Shown: in pieces, positions 1 through 5,825 of the stretch
Numbering within the stretch: position 1 is the first letter of the stretch
Layout: each line of letters starts with the position of its first letter
From: Clostridiales bacterium
Lineage (GTDB): Bacteria; Bacillota; Clostridia; Christensenellales; CAG-138
DNA length: 5,825 bases
Assembly (NCBI GenBank): GCA_012511925.1
Contig: JAAZFD010000073.1
Coordinates: 1-5,825, forward strand
Reading direction: 5' to 3'
Made by a program: the position numbers and the translations under genes
The notes under the pieces: model-generated
The model's input: only the letters and a program-made list of their open reading frames with translations
Databases searched by the model: none
Told to the model about the DNA's origin: nothing

Positions 1-534
1 ATTAAGAACATAAACGCAGATGCGATTTTTGCTGTATATCCGTTTACGCCGCAGCCCATAATCACGCAGGCATTGCTTCTTGCCGCAGACATCCCCGTAT
101 TTACTGGAGTAGGGGGAGGCATAACGCAGGGTAACCATGTTATAAAGCTGGCTGGCTATGCGGAAATGCAAGGTGCAACTGGTGTAATTGTAAATGCTCC
201 TACAAGCGAAGAAGTGATACGCAATGTTAGAGAGTCAATCGATATTCCCTTAGTGGCTACCGTAGTAACCGATGACGATAGCTATATTAGGAAAATTGAA
301 GCAGGTGCAAGCATTATAAATGTATCGGCGGCTGAAAAAACCGCAGAGATAGTAGCAAAGATTCGTGCAAGGTTTGAGGATTTTCCAATTATCGCAACAG
401 GCGGTCCAACAGACGAAACGATTTTGGAAACGATAGCAGCTGGAGCTAATGCGATTACCTATACGCCACCGTCATCTGCACAAATCCAAAAAGAGCTAAT
501 GGCAAAGTATCGCCTTGCACATGAAAACGATTAA
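1..534 (+). CDS. TIM-barrel protein of unknown function ('hydrolase'-type), C-terminal part
   Basis: The reading frame is open from the first base to the TAA at 532-534, so the gene is cut by the left edge and 177 residues are visible. The internal TTG at 73 is not the start, because homologous-looking sequence (AVYPFTPQP, residues 11-19) lies upstream of it. The visible part alternates beta strands and helices as in a beta/alpha barrel: a glycine-rich turn GVGGG at 36-40, VNAPTSE at 64-70, VATVVTDDD at 85-93, AGASIINVSA at 101-110, IIATGGPT at 130-137 and AGANAITYTPPS at 147-158. The late ATGGP loop followed by an AGA-strand resembles the phosphate-binding end of barrels such as NanE- or ThiE-like enzymes, but no substrate can be named. 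I recall similar clostridial proteins annotated only as 'hydrolase', without proven activity. It is probably cytosolic, as the visible part has no membrane segment. It is the first visible gene of the plus-strand group; the next gene starts 6 bases after its stop. Confidence 0.85.
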   Translation: MKNINADAIFAVYPFTPQPIITQALLLAADIPVFTGVGGGITQGNHVIKLAGYAEMQGATGVIVNAPTSEEVIRNVRESIDIPLVATVVTDDDSYIRKIEAGASIINVSAAEKTAEIVAKIRARFEDFPIIATGGPTDETILETIAAGANAITYTPPSSAQIQKELMAKYRLAHEND

Positions 535-540
535 ATAAAA

Positions 541-948
541 ATGAGAGATTGGGTAATAAAATTTATGGATGGAAGATACGGCTTTGACAAGCTGTATTTC
601 ATCCTGTTTATTATTAGTATAATTTTGCTACTTTTTGGTGCATTAATTTTAGTTCCTATTATCAAGTTATTTATGCTAATATTGGCATTTGTTGTTGTAG
701 CTTATGCCTTATTTCGAGTGTTTTCAAGGAACAAATACAAAAGAAGCAGGGAAAACCTTTTGTACCTTAGGCTAAGTAGCAAGGTTACTGGTTTTATAAA
801 GCAAAGGATTAAAATGTTTCGTGAACGCAAAACGCATAAGTTCTTCAAATGCCCAAAATGCAATGCAAACTTGCGTGTACCAAAAGGGAAGGGAAGTATA
901 AAGATTTCTTGCCCTAAGTGCAACGAATCATTTATCGAAAGAACATGA
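541..948 (+). CDS. Small membrane protein with C-terminal four-cysteine zinc ribbon
   Basis: A 135-residue protein of unknown function. Residues about 18-58 are almost entirely hydrophobic and long enough for two closely spaced membrane helices (about 18-36 and 40-58). A strongly basic stretch follows (about 62-100, many Lys/Arg), then a zinc ribbon with CPKC at 104-107 and CPKC at 124-127; these four cysteines would bind one Zn ion. The basic region suggests that the ribbon lies in the cytoplasm. The ribbon resembles the finger-like (MJ0042-type) motif, and the overall plan matches an uncharacterised clostridial family I recognise by pattern, not by name. ATG 541 is the only upstream start possible, because the previous gene's in-frame TAA lies just before it; ATG 565 is a shorter alternative. 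No clear Shine-Dalgarno is visible, so translation may be coupled to the preceding gene. The stop TGA (946-948) overlaps the next gene's ATG. A possible role in sensing or protein-protein contact at the membrane is speculation. Confidence 0.85.
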   Translation: MRDWVIKFMDGRYGFDKLYFILFIISIILLLFGALILVPIIKLFMLILAFVVVAYALFRVFSRNKYKRSRENLLYLRLSSKVTGFIKQRIKMFRERKTHKFFKCPKCNANLRVPKGKGSIKISCPKCNESFIERT

Positions 949-1766
949 ATAAAAAACTGTTTACTCTAATTTATATCTGCCTGCTTTTATGCATATTTTT
1001 TGGATGCGAACAGCCTAAAAAAGATTTTGAGATTGCGTTTCTCAATACAGGCGACTCTGATTGCATCATCATTGAAGTTAGCGAAACAGTGATTATTATA
1101 GATACGGCATACGACTACAACTATGATAAAATCAAAACCTACTTGGATAGCTTAAAAGTTGGAAGAATTGATTATCTAATACTAACCCATTTCGATAAGG
1201 ACCATATAGGAAGTGCAGCTAAAATAATTGAAAATTATCAAATAGGGGAGATAATCGCCCCGAATTACGAAAAAATTAGCGCTTATATTACCGCTCTTGA
1301 TTCGGCAGTTCGGTCAACGAAAACAAATTACACAAAAATTTCAGAAGATAAGCTCGTAGAATTAGAAAATGGTAGGCTTTGGATAAGCGTACCCAAAGAA
1401 AACATTTACAAAGATGAAAACAACTATTCGCTTATCGTTTCACTAAAATATGAAAAGCATAGTTTTTTGTTTATGGGCGATGCCTTGAAAATTCGCACAC
1501 AAGAGTTCTTAGCCGATGTAGATTTGCCAGAATGGAATTACTCGTTGGTAAAAGCACCGCATCATGGTGATTACTCAAAGCCCTTAAGGGCGCTATGTGA
1601 GGATTCACAGTTAGAATACTGCGTTATAACTACGGATTCTCAAGACAACACAGAAAAGAATCTGATTAAACTAAATCAAGAACTTGAAATCAAGCCTTAT
1701 TACACATTCGATGGGGATATAATTGTAACGCTTATAGATGGTAATCTTAGCATTGCACAAAAATAG
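945..1766 (+). CDS. Exported ComEC/Rec2-type metallo-beta-lactamase-fold hydrolase, probable lipoprotein
   Basis: A 273-residue protein starting at ATG 945, which overlaps the previous stop as ATGA. A GTG at 918 would add nine residues ahead of an otherwise good signal peptide and is unlikely. Residues 1-21 form a signal: Lys at 3-4, hydrophobic core 5-19, then Gly20-Cys21. The Gly at -1 fits lipoprotein processing, but Phe at -3 is unusual, so secretion is surer than lipidation. The mature part shows the MBL fold in order: FLNTGDSD at 32-39 (equivalent to FLDVGQGD in ComEC), IIIDTA at 50-55, the metal motif THFDKDHIG at 81-89 (His82, Asp84, Asp86, His87), LFMGDA at 175-180 (Asp179), and KAPHHGDYS at 203-211 (His207 the likely ligand). 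These metal-site residues all seem present, so it should be an active di-metal hydrolase. In this family the substrate is a phosphodiester such as DNA, but that is inference here. It lacks the ComEC membrane channel and is therefore not a transporter. Confidence 0.88.
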   Translation: MNKKLFTLIYICLLLCIFFGCEQPKKDFEIAFLNTGDSDCIIIEVSETVIIIDTAYDYNYDKIKTYLDSLKVGRIDYLILTHFDKDHIGSAAKIIENYQIGEIIAPNYEKISAYITALDSAVRSTKTNYTKISEDKLVELENGRLWISVPKENIYKDENNYSLIVSLKYEKHSFLFMGDALKIRTQEFLADVDLPEWNYSLVKAPHHGDYSKPLRALCEDSQLEYCVITTDSQDNTEKNLIKLNQELEIKPYYTFDGDIIVTLIDGNLSIAQK

Positions 1767-1772
1767 CTGCCA

Positions 1773-2840
1773 TTAGCTTTCGCTACTCAACATATCCATG
1801 CGGTTTTTAAGAGTTAGCGCTTCAATTACTTCGTCTATATCGCCATCTAAAAATTCTGTAAGGCGATAAATTGTAAGGTTTACTCTATGGTCTGTTACTC
1901 TGCCTTGATGAAAGTTGTATGTACGAATCCTTTCGCTTCTATCTCCAGAGCCAACTTGGCTTTTACGCTCGCTTGCTTGTTGAGCCTGCACCCTGCTACG
2001 CTCTAAGTCGTACAGGCGAGTTTTTAACACTTTCATTGCCGTATCTCTATTTTTTATTTGTGACTTCTCGTTTTGACACTGAACCACCAAGCCTGTAGGA
2101 ATATGCGTTATGCGTATTGCACTTTCTGTTTTGTTTACGTGCTGACCGCCTGCCCCGCTTGCACGATAAGTATCAATTCTAAGGTCAGAGGTAATAATTT
2201 CGATGTCCACATCATCAGCTTCAGATAGAACAGCAACGGTAGCGGCAGAGGTATGAATTCTGCCCTTTGATTCGGTTTCGGGTACCCTTTGAACTCTATG
2301 TACACCGTTTTCAAACTTTAATTTGCTATAAACGCCCTTACCCTTAATAGAGATAACGGCTTCCTTAACACCGCCCATAGGGGTATCGCTTAAGCTCAAT
2401 ACAGAGGCGTTGAAACGATGTCTTTCTGCGTATCTTAAGTACATTCTCATTAAGTCTGCACCAAAAAGAGAAGCCTCGTCGCCGCCTGTGCCTGCCCGAA
2501 TCTCTACAATAACGTTCCTTTCGTCGTTTTCGTCTTTAGGAAGAAGCATGAATTTTAACTCGTTTGTGATGTCATCAATTTTTTCTTCTAACTCATTCAA
2601 CTCACTTTCGAGTAACAACCGCATATCCGAATTCGATTCGGTTTTTAGCATGTTAGAACACTCTTCCTTTTCGGACATTGCATCTATTAAGCAGTCGTAG
2701 GTTTCTACGATTTCTTGTAGGGAATTATGTTCACGAGAAAGCTCTAAAAATTTTTGCCTATCGCTAACCGTTTCAGGGTTCATAAGCTCCTCGTTAATAT
2801 CGTGGTATCTCTGTTTTATTGAGTCAAGTTTTTTTAGCAT
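1773..2840 (-). CDS. prfA: Peptide chain release factor 1 (RF1)
   Basis: RF1 recognises UAA and UAG in the ribosomal A site and triggers hydrolysis of peptidyl-tRNA. The 355-residue product has the normal family length and complete architecture: an N-terminal coiled-coil domain (about 1-105), the PCRF region containing RAGTGGDEASLF (115-126), the codon-recognition loop RVPETESKGRIHTSA (185-199) and the catalytic loop SGAGGQHVNKTES (228-240), with GGQ at 231-233. The Pro-Glu-Thr tripeptide at 187-189 is the PxT motif of RF1; RF2 would carry SPF, so the assignment as RF1 is firm. The C-terminal part (TYNFHQGRVTDHR, about 307-319) is also conserved. ATG 2840 is supported by a strong TAAGGAG five bases upstream. 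It is the last gene of the minus-strand group and converges on the MBL-fold gene with only 6 bases between the stop codons. The usual downstream partner prmC, which methylates the GGQ glutamine, is not here. The neighbouring MBL-fold gene ends in TAG, consistent with a working RF1. Confidence 0.98.
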   Translation of the reverse strand: MLKKLDSIKQRYHDINEELMNPETVSDRQKFLELSREHNSLQEIVETYDCLIDAMSEKEECSNMLKTESNSDMRLLLESELNELEEKIDDITNELKFMLLPKDENDERNVIVEIRAGTGGDEASLFGADLMRMYLRYAERHRFNASVLSLSDTPMGGVKEAVISIKGKGVYSKLKFENGVHRVQRVPETESKGRIHTSAATVAVLSEADDVDIEIITSDLRIDTYRASGAGGQHVNKTESAIRITHIPTGLVVQCQNEKSQIKNRDTAMKVLKTRLYDLERSRVQAQQASERKSQVGSGDRSERIRTYNFHQGRVTDHRVNLTIYRLTEFLDGDIDEVIEALTLKNRMDMLSSES

Positions 2841-2845
2841 CTTAT

Positions 2846-2852
2846 CTCCTTA
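2846..2852 (-). promoter_or_regulatory. Strong Shine-Dalgarno of prfA that includes the capA stop codon
   Basis: Read on the minus strand, the bases are TAAGGAG, a seven-base match to the 16S rRNA anti-Shine-Dalgarno. A five-base spacer (ATAAG, 2841-2845) separates it from the prfA ATG. The first three bases, TAA, are also the stop codon of the upstream CapA gene. A ribosome terminating on capA therefore sits on the prfA initiation signal, which suggests translational coupling or re-initiation. The match and overlap are seen directly; coupling is inference. Confidence 0.85.
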
Positions 2853-4142
2853 ATCGTTTAGTAAATATTTTGTGCCGCAGATTTCGATTACGAATTTTCT
2901 GCATCTATCTATCGCATCAAGTTCCGCTTTTGTAAGCTGTTTATTTGCGTTGATTTTAGTGGAGACCTCATAGCAGGGTAATGTTTGGTGTATGGTTTTC
3001 CCTCCGACATATTGCCTAATGCAATAAACAGGCAAGTAGCTAATCGAGACTGCTTGCGTGCCGTTTTCATCTTTTTCAAGCACTAATTGCACATACATTC
3101 CGAAATCGCAGGGTGTTGCCATATTCGAAATAAAGTTCCCAAGCGAATAAACAATAGGCGCCTTAACTGTTTTACCGTCCCTCTCAACCTCTATCCAGTC
3201 GATTGGCTGAACAACATGCGGATGAGAAGCTATAACAGCATCAACTCCCCATGAAACTAAGTCGTGGAATAAGTCAACCACTCGTGCAGGAGGAGTTGTA
3301 ACTCGTTCATCGCCACAATGCGGAAATGCTATTATATAGTCTGCACCTGCATTTTTGCAAGAATCAATCATATTTTTTACGTAGTTTGTGTCATACAAAT
3401 AGGAAATTGAGTACAAATCGCTTTTGGGTAAGCCGTAATTCATTGTATTAAATCCGCCCGAAAAGGCAACCATGCCTATTTTGATTCCATTAACCTCTAT
3501 GATTAACGGCTCAATATCGTCCTTCGAAAGAAATGTGCCTGTTTGCATTAGTCCTGCTTTACGAATTACTTGAATTGTTCGCCGTAAGCCCTCAATTCCT
3601 CTGTCTAAGCAATGATTGTTTGCAGTTGTAAGCACATCAAAGCCTAAGTCATAAAGGTTTTTTGCTAACTCGTCTGGCGCATTAAATGTCTGAAAAGGCT
3701 TTAAAGGGTTTGGGTTCTCCTCGGTTGCCGGAGGGATAGTAGGTGCGGCTTCTGAATAAACAGCATACTCCCCTGCTAAGGGAGCCTCAAGATTTGCACA
3801 CATAACATCAACCGAATTGAACAGCTCTCGCATTGACTCAAAGCTGCCTGTGAAGTCGTAGCTTCCATCGCTTTGCAATGCGCCCTTAACCTGATTTTGC
3901 ATAATCATTATATCGCCCACAAAGCCAAGAGTAGCTGTTGCGTTTTGAAACTGTGGAGTAGGGGATATGACCGCATTTTCTGTTGGGGTAGCCGAAAGCG
4001 TAGGCATTTGTGCAGGGCTTTGAGTATCCATATGCGTTGGGGCGGGGGTTAAATCCATTATCGGCTGTTTGACCGAGTTACATGCAAAGCCGGTTATCAG
4101 CATAGCTACAACACAAATAATGCAAATGACCCTTTTAATCAT
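2850..4142 (-). CDS. CapA-family (PGA_cap) surface protein, probable lipoprotein
   Basis: A 430-residue exported protein. Residues 1-21 are a signal (Lys-Arg at 3-4, hydrophobic 5-20, GFAC at 18-21). Ala at -1 suits lipidation at Cys21, although Gly at -3 is not the usual residue. Residues about 28-66 are a Pro/Thr/Ser-rich linker that would hold the domain away from the membrane. The CapA/PgsA domain, a metallophosphatase-like fold, follows: FVGDIM at 74-79, NLEAPL at 117-122, TTANNHCLDRG at 172-182, FPHCGDE at 273-279, ASHPHVVQPIDW at 305-316 and YSLGNFISN at 332-340. The Asp77, Asn176-His177, His275, His307 and His309 positions fit a metal site. A proline-rich insertion lies at about 124-150. 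CapA of Bacillus is needed for poly-gamma-glutamate capsule, but no capB or capC is nearby, so a capsule role cannot be inferred; many stand-alone homologues have unknown activity. ATG 4142 overlaps the ABC-F stop by 8 bases, with a modest GGAAG ribosome binding site (4149-4153) six bases upstream. Confidence 0.92.
   Translation of the reverse strand: MIKRVICIICVVAMLITGFACNSVKQPIMDLTPAPTHMDTQSPAQMPTLSATPTENAVISPTPQFQNATATLGFVGDIMIMQNQVKGALQSDGSYDFTGSFESMRELFNSVDVMCANLEAPLAGEYAVYSEAAPTIPPATEENPNPLKPFQTFNAPDELAKNLYDLGFDVLTTANNHCLDRGIEGLRRTIQVIRKAGLMQTGTFLSKDDIEPLIIEVNGIKIGMVAFSGGFNTMNYGLPKSDLYSISYLYDTNYVKNMIDSCKNAGADYIIAFPHCGDERVTTPPARVVDLFHDLVSWGVDAVIASHPHVVQPIDWIEVERDGKTVKAPIVYSLGNFISNMATPCDFGMYVQLVLEKDENGTQAVSISYLPVYCIRQYVGGKTIHQTLPCYEVSTKINANKQLTKAELDAIDRCRKFVIEICGTKYLLND
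4135..4142 (-). other. 8-base overlap: capA start and ABC-F stop
   Basis: On the minus strand the bases are ATGATTAA: the capA ATG is followed in another frame by the TAA that ends the ABC-F gene. A modest GGAAG (4149-4153) precedes it with a six-base spacer. The overlap means that the two genes must share a transcript, unless a promoter lies inside the ABC-F gene, and favours coupled translation. Confidence 0.85.
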
Positions 4143-5825
4143 TTTCTACTTCCAACTCGCTTTCTAATTTCTCAAGTCGTATTGCAAGCCCTTCCCATTC
4201 AATATACAAGTCATTTACTCCTGTTTTCTTTTTACCTAATTCTTCGCTAAACTCAATAACCTTTACATAATCGGAGGTTACTTCAGGTTTTGCTAGTTCT
4301 ATTTCCAAGCTTTCAATTTCGTCCTCTATATCGTGAATTCTCTGCTCTATGCGTGAAAGCTCACCCCTTGTACGATTCAATAAGCTGTTGAATTCCTTCT
4401 TTTGCTGATATGAATTCGGCTTTGAAGCTTTCTCTTCAACCTTTTGAGCTTTCGATTCCGCTTGAGCCGCCAAAAACTCGTCATATCCTCCTAAATATTC
4501 TTGCAGCGAGTTATTAGTAATATGCAAAACTCTATCAGCCAGTTTGTTCACCAAATACCTATCGTGCGAAACAATCAGCATTGTGCCGTCATAGCTTTCA
4601 AGTGCTTTTTCCAAAGCGGCTCTCGAGTCAATATCTAAATGGTTTGTAGGCTCGTCCAAAAAAAGTAGGTTTGCACCCGAAAGCATTAGCTTCAACAGTT
4701 GAACCCTTGCTTGCTCACCACCCGAGGCAAGCGAAGCGGATTTATAAACATCATCGCCCTTGAATAGAAATTGCGCCATTGCATTCCGAACTTCTCCCAA
4801 GTTCATAAAGGGATAGGTATTGTGAATTTCGTCTAATAATGTACCGGTGCCCATGCTATTATTAACATTTTGCTCGTAAAAACCCATTTGAACATTTGTG
4901 CCATAATGAAAAGTACCTTTATCGAGCTTTTCTCTCCTTGCAAGAATCTTCAATAAAGTAGTCTTTCCGCAACCGTTTGCGCCTAACAAAAACACTCTAT
5001 CACCCTTTTTAATGTGCAGGTTCAAGTCTGCAAACAGGTGATTATCGCCAAACGATTTTGACAAAGACTCTGCAATGATTACATCGTTTCCAGAATTAAT
5101 TTTTGCCTTGAAATTAAAACCAATAGCATCTGATTCCTTTTCGGGCTCAACCAATGTCGCCTTAAGTCTATCTACTTGCTTTAATTTTGAGGCAATCGTT
5201 ACATAGTTTCGTGCTTGATTCCAGCGTTTTTGCTGTTCAATTATTCCGTAAATGCGCTTAATCTCTTTTTGGGTGTTGAGATAATGGCGCATTGCAACCT
5301 CATTTTGAGTGCTCGACAACTCCAAATGCCTTGAATAGTTTCCGACAGATGAAAACAGCTTATTGTTTCGTATCTCAAAAACCCTGTTTGCCACCTTATC
5401 AAGAAAATACCTATCATGCGAAATCACTATAAAGGCTTTTTGATAGTTTATAAGAAAATCCTCAAGCCATGTAACAGCATCTATATCTAAGAGGTTTGTA
5501 GGCTCGTCCAACAATAAAAGGTTTGCGTCTGACATTAGCACACGCGCTAACTGTGCCTTATTTCTTTGTCCGCCACTTAGTAGGTCAATGCTTAGCTCTA
5601 AGTCGTCATTAGTGAAGCCTAAACCCAACAAAACCGATTTTGTTCTTGAACGGAAGGTAAGTCCGCCCCTGTCGTAAAACTGATTTCTTAGATTGTCTTG
5701 CTTTTCTATTAGCCTTTTTCTTTCTTCATCGTCAATATTTGAGTTGAGAGTAGTTATTACCCTTTCAAGCTGGCTTTCCATTTCTATCAGTGGTGTAAAC
5801 TCCAACAAAACATACTCATACAGGC
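4135..5825 (-). CDS. ABC-F family ATPase (ribosome-associated, YdiF/Uup-like), N-terminus missing
   Basis: The frame is open to the right edge, so the 5' end is outside; 562 residues are visible. A TTG at 5808 is not a plausible start, because the first Walker A should lie upstream. ABC-F proteins are soluble twin ATPases that bind the ribosome E site and relieve stalled or poorly positioned P-site tRNA; they have no transport domain. Numbering from the first visible codon: NBD1 signature LSGGQ 82-86, Walker B LLLLDEPTN 102-110 (Asp106, Glu107), H-loop His136; then an interdomain linker of about 85 residues, about 160-245 (the P-site tRNA interaction motif), with basic helices; NBD2 Walker A GANGCGKTT 281-289, signature ASGGEQ 366-371, Walker B LLFLDEPTNHLD about 386-397 (Asp390, Glu391), H-loop His420; finally a charged coiled coil, about 475-562. 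Both Walker B glutamates are intact. Oddities are Leu instead of His after DEPTN in NBD1 and Ala instead of Leu in the NBD2 signature. The linker is short, which favours a housekeeping member over a resistance type. Confidence 0.94.
   Translation of the reverse strand, partial: LYEYVLLEFTPLIEMESQLERVITTLNSNIDDEERKRLIEKQDNLRNQFYDRGGLTFRSRTKSVLLGLGFTNDDLELSIDLLSGGQRNKAQLARVLMSDANLLLLDEPTNLLDIDAVTWLEDFLINYQKAFIVISHDRYFLDKVANRVFEIRNNKLFSSVGNYSRHLELSSTQNEVAMRHYLNTQKEIKRIYGIIEQQKRWNQARNYVTIASKLKQVDRLKATLVEPEKESDAIGFNFKAKINSGNDVIIAESLSKSFGDNHLFADLNLHIKKGDRVFLLGANGCGKTTLLKILARREKLDKGTFHYGTNVQMGFYEQNVNNSMGTGTLLDEIHNTYPFMNLGEVRNAMAQFLFKGDDVYKSASLASGGEQARVQLLKLMLSGANLLFLDEPTNHLDIDSRAALEKALESYDGTMLIVSHDRYLVNKLADRVLHITNNSLQEYLGGYDEFLAAQAESKAQKVEEKASKPNSYQQKKEFNSLLNRTRGELSRIEQRIHDIEDEIESLEIELAKPEVTSDYVKVIEFSEELGKKKTGVNDLYIEWEGLAIRLEKLESELEVEND
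4631..4659 (-). repeat. Walker B repeat, NBD2 copy (pairs with 5483-5511)
   Basis: This 29-base stretch matches 5483-5511 at 27 of 29 positions, in the same orientation and exactly 852 bases (284 codons) apart. It encodes LDEPTNHLDI of the second nucleotide-binding domain. The only two mismatches fall in one codon, CAT (His) here against CTC (Leu) in the other copy. It is an intragenic repeat arising from the two homologous ATPase domains, not a mobile element. Confidence 0.8.
5483..5511 (-). repeat. Walker B repeat, NBD1 copy (pairs with 4631-4659)
   Basis: This is the partner of 4631-4659, encoding LDEPTNLLDI of the first nucleotide-binding domain. A second short match in the same 852-base register lies at the H-loop (5405-5423 against 4553-4571, 18 of 19 bases, encoding SHDRY). 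The DNA between these motifs has diverged, so only the motif-coding stretches are nearly identical. Confidence 0.8.

Noticed and set aside
535..540. Possible fusion or read-through between the TIM-barrel and zinc-ribbon genes, which share a frame
   Set aside because: They are separated by a TAA stop and look like independent domains; no recoding signal is visible, so ordinary adjacent genes are more likely.
702..923. Minus-strand open frame of 73 codons opposite the zinc-ribbon gene
   Set aside because: It is antisense to a gene with clear membrane and zinc-ribbon motifs, has no recognisable domain, and is best explained as a shadow.
918..944. Earlier GTG start for the MBL-fold protein
   Set aside because: It would put nine residues, including three basic ones, before a normal signal peptide and overlap the zinc-ribbon gene by 31 bases; ATG 945 gives a standard signal and ATGA overlap.
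1765..1778. Possible hairpin AGCT-gccatt-AGCT between the convergent genes
   Set aside because: The stem has only four pairs and is followed by too few T residues to serve as an intrinsic terminator.
2410..2700. Plus-strand open frame of 96 codons inside prfA
   Set aside because: It is antisense to conserved RF1 sequence; the Ser/Phe-rich product looks like a translation artefact.
4135..5825. ABC-F as an antibiotic resistance determinant
   Set aside because: The linker between the ATPase domains is about 85 residues and the layout fits YdiF/Uup-like housekeeping members; there are no neighbouring resistance genes or leader peptide in view.
1..5825. A new multi-gene defence, toxin-antitoxin or mobile system
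   Set aside because: There is no integrase, transposase, inverted repeat, CRISPR or toxin-antitoxin pair; the genes are housekeeping or widely distributed families.

Overview
The window looks like an ordinary, very densely packed stretch of a low-GC Gram-positive chromosome, most likely a Clostridia-type member of the Bacillota. The reasons are AT-rich codon use, two short-signal lipoprotein-like proteins with a Cys at residue 21, a strong TAAGGAG Shine-Dalgarno before prfA, and protein families (TIM-barrel 'hydrolase', two-helix zinc-ribbon protein, lipoprotein CapA with a Pro/Thr linker, ABC-F with C-terminal coiled coil) that I associate with clostridial genomes. This assignment is inference; there is no rRNA or other taxonomic marker in the window.

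Layout: two convergent gene groups meet at about position 1770. The left, plus-strand group (1-1766) holds the C-terminal part of a TIM-barrel protein of unknown function (cut by the left edge), a small membrane protein with a four-cysteine zinc ribbon, and an exported ComEC-type metallo-beta-lactamase-fold protein. Their junctions are a 6-base gap and an ATGA-type overlap, so they look like one transcription unit. The right, minus-strand group (5825 down to 1773) is transcribed in the order ABC-F ATPase (start lies beyond the right edge), CapA-family lipoprotein, prfA (release factor 1). Its junctions are an 8-base overlap and a 9-base linker in which the capA stop codon is part of the prfA ribosome binding site.

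There is no intergenic stretch longer than 9 bases, so no promoter, riboswitch, tRNA, CRISPR array or mobile element fits here, and I see no convincing terminator between the convergent groups. Functionally, the minus-strand group links two translation factors (an ABC-F ribosome-associated ATPase and RF1) with an envelope protein. The plus-strand group combines an uncharacterised cytosolic barrel enzyme, a membrane zinc-ribbon protein and a surface MBL-fold hydrolase. I found no evidence of a new multi-gene system such as a defence island. The points most worth a second look are the stand-alone surface ComEC-like hydrolase, the uncharacterised zinc-ribbon and TIM-barrel genes, the tight translational coupling of capA and prfA, and a near-identical in-register repeat inside the ABC-F gene.
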